Shown: one piece after another, positions 1 through 10,719 of the stretch | Layout: each line of letters begins with the position of its first letter | How positions within the stretch are numbered: the first letter of the stretch is position 1 | Notes under the pieces: generated by a model | Database searches by the model: none | What the model was told of the DNA's origin: nothing | Seen by the model: the letters and a program-made list of their open reading frames with translations, nothing else | Source of the DNA: Marsupella aquatica | Taxonomy: Eukaryota; Marchantiophyta | Assembly: GCA_973895155.1 (NCBI GenBank) | Contig: OZ316896.1 | Location: forward strand, 23,622,001 to 23,686,000 | Reading direction: 5' to 3' | DNA: 64,000 nt | Position numbers and translations under genes: made by a program

Positions 1-444
1 AATCATCATGATAACGGACCGGGAATAACGTTCTTTGACTAAAACAATCTTGGGAGCGCATCCAAGGTCAGAATCGAAAGCTTCATCCGGCCATCGAGCG
101 TGACACCCCCAACAGACAAGATCGTAGCACCCCCAACAGACAAGATCCCAAACCGTTGGGAAGAATCTCCCGCTATCCACCATCCCCTATATCTCACTCG
201 GACCTTTAGAACCATTTCCATTCATTCCATTTCGGACACTCTTTGGGGCTCTCTTTCTGTTCGACGCTTCTCTTGTTGTCTTCGCGGGAGTCGAAGCCGT
301 GTCGTGACTTGTACTACTGTTGTTGCAACATTGCATCGAGTTCCTCCGTGATCACAAGCATGATAGATTTGGCAGTCGGATCCGGATTGAGGTATCTCTG
401 TTATCTGTCATTTGTTTCCCCCCTGCTGTTTGGTCTTCTCTCAG
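1..444 (+). other. Upstream region and 5'UTR of the first gene
   Basis: No coding region is recognised. A 22-bp unit with core CACCCCCAACAGACAAGATC occurs twice in tandem at about 103-147. A donor site CAG|GTATTC at 444/445 opens a 96-bp intron that closes at TGTTACAG (540), six bases before the start codon of the next gene. The stretch therefore probably contains that gene's promoter and non-coding first exon. The exact transcription start cannot be seen. Confidence 0.45.
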
Positions 445-546
445 GTATTCATTGTCATCCGCTTTCTGGTTTGTCAACATAAGTAGACCTTGCATAAGAT
501 TAATTGTAAGTAATCTGAATCGCATTGATTTCTGTTACAGGGAGAA

Positions 547-975
547 ATGGCACGGAATGAGAGTAAAGCTCCTCCAAAATGGATTCTCGAAGTCCGGCGA
601 TATAATGCCAAAATGGATGGTCCACTGGACTCCCCGCCAAGGTCCCCTCCACCGAAGCAAAGTATTGTCAACACTGCACTGAAGAGCAATACATCTCCTT
701 CCAGTCGCGTGGCTCCCGTCGTCTCCAAGGACTCAAAGGTCACCGCACCTTCTAAGGAGACATTGTCCAAGGCGGTCTCCCGAACACCATTGTCTTCTCG
801 CTCGAATGTCCTTGTCTCTAAGGGGGTTTCTGAGAAGTGCAACAGAGAAGAGGAGGAGTCATACTGGAGGGACCTAGACATCCACAACTATTGGACGGAA
901 AACGTACTCGCTTCCTCCGACTATGATACTATCTCCGACTTTGATTCCGACGCGTACGAGGCAGCGAGCCCTTAA
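547..975 (+). CDS. Small Ser/Pro-rich protein of unknown function
   Basis: The single coding exon encodes 142 residues and ends in TAA. The start is the first ATG after a good 3' splice site at 540, so the 5'UTR is probably spliced (intron 445-540). The protein begins MARNESKAPPKWILEVRRY. It has a proline-rich patch near residues 30-38 (SPPRSPPPKQ) and a long Ser/Thr/Lys-rich middle. The C-terminal third is acidic, with EEEESYWRDLDIHNYW followed by several Asp residues. No signal peptide, membrane segment or catalytic motif is visible. I do not recognise the family. The Ser-rich and acidic composition suggests a largely disordered protein, possibly a nuclear or regulatory one, but that is a guess. 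It could also be the last exon of a longer gene that begins outside the window. Confidence 0.5.
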   Translation: MARNESKAPPKWILEVRRYNAKMDGPLDSPPRSPPPKQSIVNTALKSNTSPSSRVAPVVSKDSKVTAPSKETLSKAVSRTPLSSRSNVLVSKGVSEKCNREEEESYWRDLDIHNYWTENVLASSDYDTISDFDSDAYEAASP

Positions 976-1140
976 ACAGAAGTCCAATATCAGTAGTCCA
1001 TCTTCTAGGGGGCATAGACGTTTTGTAACAATGTATTGTATCCCGAGTCTGGACCCTGGACCTCGGAGTTCCAAAGAGTTCTTGGACATTTCATGTGTAA
1101 CATAGTTATATGTTGTCACCTGCTTATCAAACGATTAACA

Positions 1141-2990
1141 CAACAAATACCGCTTGGCTTCTACTAATAATCGTTTGTATCGTATGACGGGGACGTGGAG
1201 GGACGCTATATGGATTAATTTTTGACTAAGGATGAGTAGATTTGTTTCCGCTCCCCGAAATGTAGTTTTTGATCAAGTCTACCGACTATACGTGTACTCC
1301 GCTTTTGATCAAGTCCCGTGGACTACCTTGTTCCTACTCCTCCTGGCCTTTGGCAAAGTGCTGTCACCACTCTCCCACTCACAGGGTCGACCAAGCCATG
1401 TGAGTTTCTCTAAACATCCATGCTAGGGGAAGAACACAATCGTGCAACCAAGAGAGAGAACACCACACAAGATTCATGAAAATCCAACCAAATCCATATC
1501 TCTTAGTGGCCAAGGTAACACATTGCTTGGGCAACCCGGTCTCCTACCGTCTACCCAACTCCTGCCTCACAGGACAATGAGCCCTCTCCACCTCAATACT
1601 TCGGATCAATTCCCTATTCTTGTTCAAGGCTAATCCTCACAAAAACAACACTAGACAGAGTTCCCCCCGCCTGCTCCTACCAGGGGCTGCTGGTTAAATA
1701 CCGAAAACAACAATGTGTGAACACACAAGCCCTAGGGTGTGGCGGCGGCCACTGCCTGGCTGGCCGCCATCCACTGGCAGCGCCTCTAACCTAAAAGCCT
1801 TCTACACATGCGGCACACACATGCACTCCTAACCCTATTGCTACCTAAGTGAGGCCAACGGTGCCTTCGTCGGTCATCACATCAATTAAACAAAACTAGA
1901 CTAAGTCCTATGTAGACCATGGCCTACCTTCCTACTATGTGGCGGCCAACGCCTTCCACTACCCTGGCCATAAAAATATTCGAAAGTAGAAGTTGCTCAA
2001 AACCTGGTCCTGAGAAATTTTGAGGATAGCCACTGTCATCCTGATCGTAACCCCGAAAATGGTTCTCAAAACGGACATTAGACACCCGAGATATGGCCTA
2101 TCGAGTCTCAAACCCTACCCTGGCCACCATCGCACCAAATCGTCCGTACGGTCCCGGCCTCCCATCACGACATCAAATTGAGGTACCCTGGCCATGGCCA
2201 CATGCCCTGACTTGGCCGGGTCACCCTCCTGAAGGCCATACGGACGTCCGTACGGCGCCGGACCCCAATCTTCACAAAAACGCTTTGGTTCGTATCTCCC
2301 TCATTTTGACTCCGTTTGGGGCGTGTCTTATCTTGTTGGATTCAGCTCGGCGAGCTCCTTCCAATAAGCCTATAAGTCCTTGATTCTGAGAAGGTTGGAA
2401 ATTCGACTTTTGTGTGGCCAAGGTCCGTACGGCTCATGTACTAACCTTCATCTGACTGCTCGCTTGTAGTAAGATACTCATCTATGGATTGGCCACTGGA
2501 ACCCTCACTGTGCTCCTGGCCAAGGTCTCCTTGGGCTTGTCCTCCGGTGGCCGGGCTCCCCTTCAGGCCGCCTTACTGCTGGCCGGCACCCAAAGGTGGC
2601 GCTTGGCCATTATCGCCCTTCGACCCGGCCCCCCTTTACGCTAATACTAGGGCCGCTTACAAAAATGAAAAGCTAGAAAATCCCCAGCTCCTACATGGGA
2701 GGGTACCAAGGTACGTGCCTTGTCTTGCACTGGCCAGCGGCCAACCCCCCTACTCTGAGGCGTGGCCGACAACTAAAATTAAGAGTACATGAAAAACATC
2801 AACACCCACCTCATCTATATTGCGTATAACTATCTTCGACAAGGTTGTAAGAGAACAAAAGCAAAAAAACTTGACACAAATCTATTAATTTATTTACATG
2901 TGCGCGTCACGACTACCCCTTAAAATCATTCTTTGGGAACATCTTCTAAACCCTAAACATCTTTGTTCATTTTGCAATAAAAGCTTGAGA
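1141..2990. other. Gene-free GGCC-rich spacer
   Basis: No convincing coding region was found on either strand. From about 1.7 to 2.8 kb the sequence is rich in GGCC and TGGCCA steps. It holds three copies of the palindrome CCGTACGG (near 2145, 2240 and 2427), each preceded by GT. The DNA then turns A/T-rich at about 2.8 kb, close to where the transposon region begins. It may be a decayed repeat such as an LTR, but no paired terminal repeats were found. Confidence 0.4.
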
Positions 2991-3482
2991 ATTTTATCCG
3001 ATTGTAATGTTCCAATATGTCCTATTATTGCTAGCGACATCGCTAGTAAAACTATGCATGACTACAATGTTTTGTTTTCTCGCATGTATATCCAAAAATC
3101 AATTGTAACACATGAGTTATGGAACTCTACGTTAAGTAGAACTTTGTCGAACAGGAACCGTTTACCACGAAACCTAATTTTTTTACTTCACGCGTTTAAT
3201 GCCAGCAACATCGCTAGCAAAATAAACAACAATGTCGACACTTACTAAATCATAATAGACCCTTGCTGACATTACATACACAATATAATTACTGAGGTAG
3301 AGGACCTTCCTCTGTTCTGAAAACCAGAATGCATCAAAATGAGGGACGCAGAAATGTTCACCTCAACAGATAATAGAGATTGAGTCAACTACACTGCAAT
3401 GGAATCAAACTCCTCACTTCAACAACAGTCATAATTGGCTGCTTCACAAGATTGTCTCTCTCTAGATTCAATGAAAACTTAT

Positions 3483-6400
3483 TTAAGTAAAGTACACCCA
3501 CAGGAGGTGTTTACAAGACATGTAGGGTCTTCCTCTCGTGTGTCTCTTGTAGAAGTCATCACATGAACAAGAAGGAAAGCAACACACTTGGACCCAGTAC
3601 TCGTGTGCAATTTTAGAATCTGTCTCGTGAGTGACGATGAGATATTGCCATCCCCACCCATTTCCGAGGCATATCTTCTCACTTCCAATGACTCTCATCT
3701 GTTCGTCAGTCGCAGATCGAATGCATTTAAGAAGCTCAGGGGTGTTCTGGAAACGTTGAAGAACGCCTTTCCCATTCCGGGTCTTGAATCTACGGTGTGG
3801 ACAACCAATGTCAACTCTTTTTGGGAAGGTGTTCACATCAATTCGGAGGTCAACACGATTTGGAGAAGAGAATGACCCGATTGGCGCTGGATCAGAGTAT
3901 GATAATCCTTTGATTTGAAACCCATTTCAAAGCGGGTTTCAAAGAAGAAAGTCAATCTCTGTTGGGGTCAGCCTGGTCCCTCGTTGGACCTGCAATGCCT
4001 TAGGTGGTTCTGGAAGCTGGGCAAGAGTCCTTCTGCCCCCTGTTTTATGGCACCTATTATTCGGACAGAAGTACAGACGCTGACAATGTGGAGAGGACAA
4101 CCTCAATCCGTGAATGGCAACACCAACCACTCCAGCCTGAAATGCCTTCAATCCAGTTTCTTTGATGAGATTCCTGCACTTATCTCTTCCAAACACACTT
4201 CGGTCCACTCGTCCGTTGCAAACAGGTCCACTTCCTTTTCCACTCCGCCTCAAGTGCCAGGTCCCATACATTACATCAACCTCTTCAATAAAAGGGATCC
4301 TTCGGGGTGCATCCCAAATTTCATCCCGATTATTTTGAGACGGTGGTATTTCTCCAACATCGTTTGGAACCTGTGTTGCATCTCCACGGCTTTGTTCTTC
4401 ACCATCATCTGATATATTAATAACTTCACGAGGGAGGGGAGGTCTAAGGCAAGTGGGATTGTCTCCACCAATCTCAGAAGCACCACTAAAGTTACTAAAT
4501 TTGGTGTAAAGATTTCTTCTTTTCAAACTAGACAGCGACGCCACTGTGCGCAATATCTTATCATGTCGATGAGAATTGTTTTCATGAATAGAAGCAGAAG
4601 CACTACCCTTCCTTTTTCCTGACTTGTTCTAAGATCTCCATGTAAAGGCAATATTCTATAGAACTCATATTTTCCAGAGGATTCAAATAGTAGATTGGAT
4701 GCCTTCTCATAGGCATCCAACGTACGACCCCATTGTATCTGCATTTCTATAGGCCAGCTCAAATATTGTAGGACCATTGCCACGATGACACCCTTCCAAG
4801 TATGCAATGAACGTTGCAATCTGTCCAACTGCTCAATTCTGGTCAACTTCACAGGCTTCCATCAAACCAATTTTCTTCTTTGGCTGGCAGGAACGCATTG
4901 ATGCGTGAGAAGATTCAGCTCTCGCACACTTTGGCATCAAAGCAGACTCCTTCGCAGTTTGCGTCTGGAAAATAAACAGAGTTAACACTTGTATTCACTA
5001 GCGATATGTCTAGCTTGAGGCATACTCATGTTTGAGTCAGTGACAGAAAAACCTTTATGAAAAGAAGTATTATGGCTAGCGATCTCGTAGCTTTAATGCA
5101 CCACAGATAATGGCCCGATACTTACCACTCGAATAAAGTTACCCCATTGTCTCCACCGCACAACCCACCATGGAATCCACCCTTGGAGTGATTTAAGCTT
5201 GGAAGGGTGACAATTCCCTTCTTTCCACCATTTCTGAATGTCGTCGGCTATACGATATGCTTTGACGTATGTTGGAGCAATTCTTAACTGCTCCCACATC
5301 TTATAGTGCTCCGCATGACATCCCTCCTTGATTCCCTCCAAAGTGTGTCTTCTGAGGGATTGAGAGAAATGGAAAGCACCACTATGCTCTTTCATAGGAT
5401 TTATGACACCCCCCAAAAATACCCTTCGAACAGCAATCCATCCAGCCTCCGCATTGTCTGCTATGAATCCTCCAATAATGGGATTATTCACTCCATTCTC
5501 GGATGCAACATCTACCATTAACCTCCACGCAGTCTCAAGTGACTCTGTGTCTTTGGTTGTCAACTCACAAGTGAAAATTGTACACAGAGCGCGGTAATTA
5601 TGGTCATACACGTGTGCGCTGAAGGTCAACCATCCAGTAGTGATACGATGCATCACGTCAAAACTCACCCAAGAACCTTCCAAAACTCCTCCAGACTCCA
5701 TGCTCCTCAAAATGTCCACACCAGATCCAGGACCATTGTACTCATTTTGAATACATGCGCTCGATCATTATTGTTTCCTTGACCAGGAAACAGGTACCTT
5801 TGCACGAAAGGGAAACTATTATGTGATTGCATTTCACAAAGGGAGTCAAGTTCTCCTTTTTTGGGATTAGCCATCTTCACACTTCGAAGAATAGCTTGGA
5901 ACTTTGGAGCGGTCGAAACCACTCCGATCGAACACCAAATTTCTTTCTGTTCTTCTCTCGACAACTGAGCTGATGATTCTGGATGCAATAGGGAGACTAG
6001 GTTCCCAATGAGGTTCCCAATTGACTGGTTTCTCAGACGTGCAGGAGTTGAGACTGGATTCAACCTATAGACCCCTAAAACAACATCTTCCGCTGTTTTT
6101 CTTGTAGAATGAGATTTTCCCTTCCAAACGGGGTGGTCATGGAATCCCCGGCCATATGCACAGCCAATCTGGACATATGCATTGAAATTATGTGACTCTC
6201 CAAACCTGGCTTAGGGTATACGTACAACAATGTAATGTGCCATTCATTTCGCACGATATGCAACTAGTTGCTAAAAGTTTTGTCGGGCAATCTCGAATAC
6301 AGAGAGGCCTCTCTTCACAAAAGCCACAGACAAGTCCGCCCTCACTCACTTGCTCTCCAAGATGAAAGATGTCTGTCAGCAACCCTTTCCCTCTGAAAGC

Positions 6401-7021
6401 GCAATCATTTTTCACTCCAGTATGTTTCAACTTCCGGCAACCCAAATTATGGCATTCAAGAATGCCAGCGCAATGGACTTTTGACACAGCCCAATGAAAC
6501 CTTGGCTTCAAATTCGCAGATGTAGTGACGAGTCTAGTCCAAGGATAGTCGTCCTTCTCTCGATCCATATCTTGGAGACCTCCTCCACGCCTGACCCCCT
6601 CGACTGGAGGAAGTTCAAAAACAATGTTACCATTGTATGTCGATGGCAGACTTGAAACCTGACATTCATTCCATTGATTCCCTCTTCAAAATTGTGCAAG
6701 TTCACTTGCTCCACTGATATTGAGAAATGCGTCATAAGCACTCATAAGATACACTGTGGTCATGCTATCCCCAGTCCTTTGAATCAATTTTGTCGCTAAC
6801 CCTTCGGGTTCGGAACCACCTCCTGACGTCACCGACCCACAAGATGTGTCCTGCCTTAGACTATCCGAAGATATTTCAATGACATTGGGAGCTATGTCTT
6901 TGGGAGGCATCCCAAGATTGATCACAGGAGTTTGATTACCGGGAGCTAAATCCACCAGTTCCAGAATGACAACAAGAAAGTCATCTTTACTAGACAGAAC
7001 CTTGACATAATCTTGATCCAA
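3483..7021 (-). pseudogene. SWIM zinc-finger DDE transposase, MULE-like, degenerate
   Basis: Reading right to left, the first piece (7021-6686) is weakly conserved. It is followed by Cys/His-rich pieces (6568-6188) with the spacing CGFCEERPLCIRDCPTK. The likely catalytic block is at 5719-5126, with conserved-looking runs VSFDVMHRITTGWLTFSAHV and GFIADNAEAGWIAVR, then a FHFSQSLRRHT stretch. An intron with good borders (donor GTAAGTATC, acceptor TTTTCCAG) spans 4965-5125. A central linker, a C4-like piece at 4553-3939 and a terminal SWIM finger (CSC...CKH) at 3836-3483 follow. A frame break with a TGA near 4865 and several frame changes between pieces indicate decay. A transposase of this kind would cut and paste the element by binding its ends. 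Superfamily placement rests on SWIM plus overall layout. The true N-terminus may lie as far right as about 7290. Confidence 0.65.
4965..5125 (-). other. Transposase intron carrying two palindrome copies
   Basis: On the minus strand the donor is GAGTG|GTAAGTATC (boundary 5126/5125) and the acceptor is TTTATTTTCCAG|ACGCAAACTG (boundary 4965/4964). The 161-bp intron contains two of the 18-bp palindromes, at 5075-5091 and 4997-5014. The strong splice signals suggest the transposase was expressed as a spliced plant-type mRNA before it decayed. Confidence 0.6.
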
Positions 7022-7946
7022 CCTTCAGTGTCCAGACTTTGGGGGAAGTACTATTGTCCTCTCTCAACTCGTGACTCCGTGTTCCATTTTGAGAATACAA
7101 CTCAAACAACTTCATGATGAGGTCATCCAAAATGAGGTCATCCAAAATGAGTTGCAAGGAATGACTGTCACCCTCACCTCCGACAAACCAGGGATACTTG
7201 GCAGTACAACCACGTCTACCGTGATTCTATGCTCCAAAACCACCTTGGAATTCATCGAGATCATCTCTTCTCGGGATACACAAAAATAAAATGACTATGT
7301 TTTGAATCGTCCATACGACTCTTATGAGGAGGACCAAATCTTTGTTCATCCCAATGAAAACAACACATCGACCAAATTGTCAGATAGTTCCCGTTGATTT
7401 TACCATTATTTTGTCTTTTACTCAACGTATTGGGACGGTTCCCATGCTAGCGATCTCGCTAGCTTGGGTATGCATGTTTATGGACAAACTTTACATCATT
7501 TTGACCTCTTTTGATGGAGATCTGTATCATGGCTTTTATGCCAGCGATATCGCTAGCCAAAAAGTAAATTCAATGTTTACGAATTTTACCGTTAGGATTC
7601 CGTTGGGAATAGTCAACGGGTACCATAATGTCAATGGTACAAATTACGGTTGACACCTGTCCCATTTTGTATGGATAAGATTATCCCTATCATGAAGGTT
7701 GTTCTTCGGGTTTTCCAAAAAGTACAACTAGTGGTCTCTGCCAGGAGATTTATGTTATTCCTTCCATCATACTGTTGATCGGTGTCAGTATTCACTATCG
7801 TAACTGTGTAAGGCTTTGTCGGGAGTTCCTAACAGTTTGTACGGCTGTCCTATTTCTCTTGAAGGCGGTGCGGTGTGGACATTTTTCACGCGTGCAACTG
7901 CTGCACCCTCCGGACACGACCACTCTTCTCCGAAGGGGTTTATTTC
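7022..7946. promoter_or_regulatory. Divergent intergenic region between transposase and ParB/methyltransferase-like gene
   Basis: The two transposon genes point away from this region, so it should hold both promoters. Two good palindrome copies lie here, at 7446-7463 (GCTAGCGATCTCGCTAGC, perfect) and 7540-7557. An 11-bp direct repeat (ATCCAAAATGA) occurs around 7130-7150. Minus-strand open frames extend to about 7290, so part of the region may be transposase 5' coding sequence. No certain TATA box was assigned. Confidence 0.4.
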
Positions 7947-8669
7947 ATGGAGTCATCGTTGTCTCCAGAGAGTATTTCTTCAAGAGGATCATTTCAGTCG
8001 AGGGAGTCGACAAGGAGAGAAACCAGGTTGACAGCTAACAAGAAGGCGCTTGTAGTGGGCTTGAAGACTCCTAGGCGACACAAGATGGTGACGGCGGTAG
8101 ATGTTGTGGCTCCTTTGTTTGATCCGAGCACTTTGGAACCTTACATGGTTGTCATAAACTATCATCTTCACTCGTTCGCGGTGAATGAGTTTGGATTTGC
8201 ATTGGCTCCCCCTCGAATTCCTCTCTGCCAGATGAGGAACATGCAGATTGTTTGGTCTCTACAAAAGGATTCCACTGCGATAGACACATTGAAGTCCGAG
8301 TTCAGAACGCAGGGTTACATCAAAGATGCACCTCGCTTTTATGTTCAAATGACAAACAAGGATGGAGAAATCCATATGTGTACCGATGCCATCCGCAAAA
8401 CTTGGGATGATATTTGGGTGTTGCAGAACAAGGAGTTTGAACGTGAATGTGATTCTCATGTTTCTTTCTAGATCCTCAAGGACAAAATGTTCTGTGTTTT
8501 CGATGGAAACCACCGATTGTATTCGTGGGGTCAACTGGCGGAAGAGCATCCAAATGATATTAAGTACCATCCTCAAGTTATCTGCAAGATTTTCAAGGGT
8601 GAAAAAAACTCTTTTGTTCAGATGAAGTCGGCAATGCACGCATTGAACGGGTGCAAGTTCTCAGGATAA
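7947..8669 (+). pseudogene. ParB/sulfiredoxin-like domain segment of transposon cargo gene
   Basis: An open frame from ATG 7947 continues to 8669, broken only by a TAG at 8469-8471. After the stop the same frame reads ILKDKMFCVFDGNHRLYSWG. DGNHRL matches the G-x-H/R-R core of the ParB/Srx nuclease fold, and the preceding TLKSEFRTQGYIKDAPRFYV resembles the helix and strand that come before it in that fold. Known members bind or cleave DNA, and phage members are often fused to DNA methyltransferases. The stop could be removed if 8418-8471 (GGTGTTG...TTTCTTTCTAG, exactly 54 nt) is a short intron; otherwise it is a nonsense mutation. The segment ends at TAA 8667, near a possible splice site. An alternative start lies upstream at 7875 in the same frame. 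Domain assignment is by motif only. Confidence 0.55.
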
Positions 8670-8871
8670 TATCTTTCTGAAATTCCTTTTTTACCATATC
8701 ACTTCCAGCTAGCAATCTCGCTAACATGAGAATGTTGTGGCAGGTTAACTCAATGTCATGTAGAGAACTCCTGGGTTTTGGAGGCTGAACGCGTCCAGAA
8801 GATTCTGAACAATGACTTGTCCGTTACAAGGATATCATCGACATTGAGAATTCAAACTTTTCCAGCAGAAG

Positions 8872-10660
8872 ATGGCAAACGTGCGGAAGGCGGCCTGGTA
8901 TTCGAAGAACATGACGCTGGATGCCTGCACTTATATTCTATCCGCTACTAACATTGCATCGCAGACCAAGGACCTGAAGAAGAAATTTGCTCTTAAGGAA
9001 GCTCAAGGCGAGCCCCTCTCTAAGGCCTCACAGGACTTAGCAATGCATGAGATGATGAAAGAACAACTTGCTGATTGGAATGTGAAAGTTCCAAAGATAG
9101 GTCCATTACTAAATCCAGAGTTTGGAGACTTTTTCAAGAAATGTGTCAAAATGCATAACTAGTGCGAGAATGAGAGAAAGGAGGCCCAAAGGACAGATGA
9201 CAAAGGAAGGGGAAATGTTTCTTGTGGTCTTGATCAAGCTCAATTGTTCATTGGTGTGGCCTCCTTATCCCAAGAGCTCCGATGTACACTCATAGAGGCA
9301 CAGTGTCGTCCTGAGCTTCGAAAGAAATTCTTTCATCTAGGTCAATTCTCAGATAGTGAAACTAAGTTTTGGCTTCATCATTGGGCAGTGTGGGAGCAAG
9401 TCAAGTCAGTTGCGTCTTCCCTGAGATAAGTAATCTCATCAGTTATCAGTCATTTTCATCAGTCGACCTGATATCAGCTGCCACCTCATCTCAGAGAGGC
9501 CGCCAAGTTGCGATTAGAGAAAAAAAACGGGAAAAAAAAAATTTTGATTTTTTTTTTTCAAAAATTGAAGGAGAAAGTTTTTTTTTTCAAATTTTTTCTC
9601 TCATCTCGGCTGACCTCTCCGAGATGTGGTGTCCATACCGAGATGAGAGAAAAAATTTCCGAAATTTTTTTTTCAAATTTTTTTTTTTTTCAAAAAATTT
9701 TAAGTTTTTTTTTTTTTTCCGATTTTTTTCGGTCCGTACACCCATCTCGGCGAGGTCAGCCGAGATTGAACAATCTCAGCTGCCTAGCTGAGATGCGCGG
9801 ACGTACAAAGGTCCCAATCTTAGCTCTTTAGCTGAGATTCAAATTTTTTTGAGGTAACTGATATCAGCCGCTGATATCAGTTATTAGTGGCTGATAACTG
9901 ATGATATTGTGTACCCCGTCTTCCCTCATGTCTGAAATTGTTGCTGAGGTTATGCCTACTGTCCCTGAGTCGAGGATCCTTACCTCTTTAGAGAAGACGA
10001 AAGCTTCGCTAATCCTTGACATTGAGGAGGATTTTGAGGATTTTCAAACTCGTGTGAAGACTTGTTTCTTCAAGCAGATTTGGCCCCAACTCTTCACATG
10101 ATCAATTGAGGATTCCTTCCGGAATCTTACATCTCGGAGTCCAAATTGGCACCCACTGACGCTGAAGTTGGTGGTTGCGAGGCGATGGAAAAAGCTTGTC
10201 TTGGTGTAGCTGCCATAGTGGATAGGAGTCAAGCTCGAAAGCCAAGAAAAGGAGCATTGAAGGACATATCCAAAGATGGTTCCCAGTTATTGGGAAAGCC
10301 AAGTAAGTCTGTCAATTTTGTTACATTTTATTTTCAAGTCCATATGTGTGTCGAATATACAGACACTAATGGCTTTTGTTTCACATAGAGGAGGAAGGGT
10401 GTGGCTTCTGAGAGTTTGAAGAGTGGAGCAGATGATGGTGAGGAACCTCAGTCCCCAGATGTCAAAGTTACAACAAAGAGCGCAGTGGATTTAGGAAGTA
10501 TAAAGCGTTTGAAACGGAAGCGGAATATCCAAATTCTTTCAGATTTGGACGATGAAGAAGTTTCAGTTGCTCAAGGTGTTGCTTGGATGTGTGGTTTGAA
10601 GATGGATGGGCAGAGACATTTCCTTGCTCGCAGCAATTTGACCGACACATGCAAACTCAA
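8872..10660 (+). pseudogene. Middle segment of transposon cargo gene, split by a MITE
   Basis: From 8872 a frame reads ANVRKAAWYSKNMTLDACTY and runs to TAG 9160-9162. The same frame then continues to 9422 (for example LSQELRCTLIEAQCRPELRK). A 494-bp insertion follows. If the insertion and one copy of its 10-bp target duplication are removed (504 nt), the frame reads straight on as SVASSLMSEIVAEVMPTVPE to about 10098. Further open pieces at 10122-10302 and 10389-10670 contain a basic run KRLKRKRN and an acidic run SDLDDEEVS. An intron 10303-10388 (GTAAGTCTG...CACATAG) looks genuine, but the phase across it is off by one, so an indel is likely. No enzyme motif is recognised here. It may be a linker or DNA-binding region between the ParB-like and methyltransferase-like parts. 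Confidence 0.45.
9423..9916. mobile_element. Non-autonomous Mutator-like element (MITE) inserted in an exon
   Basis: The 494-bp insertion is flanked by a perfect 10-bp direct repeat, CGTCTTCCCT, at 9413-9422 and 9917-9926. Duplications of 9-11 bp are typical of Mutator-like elements. Its ends are imperfect inverted repeats sharing TCATCAGTTATCAG about 12 bases inside each border (9436-9449 and the complement of 9891-9904). The interior holds long T runs with short C/A breaks. It also has repeated CATCTCGG/CCGAGATG and AGCTGAGAT blocks in alternating orientation. The open frames read through this interior are only a by-product of the T runs. The insertion puts a TAA immediately after the left junction, so it inactivates the host gene. 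Confidence 0.8.
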
Positions 10661-10719
10661 TCAGCGTAAATAAAGTGAGGCCATCTTGGACGGGAGATGG
10701 AGATTGATGGATTGCTGGG

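Noticed and set aside
8469-9162. A reassigned UAG codon in this organism
   Set aside because: The cellular genes end in TAA or TGA and show no internal TAG in conserved exons. Decay of the transposon gene explains the two TAGs more simply. Absence of TAG stops in eight genes is not significant on its own.
9369-9831. Long overlapping plus-strand frames rich in Lys and Phe
   Set aside because: They are produced by T and A runs inside the MITE interior. There is no domain and no conservation expected.
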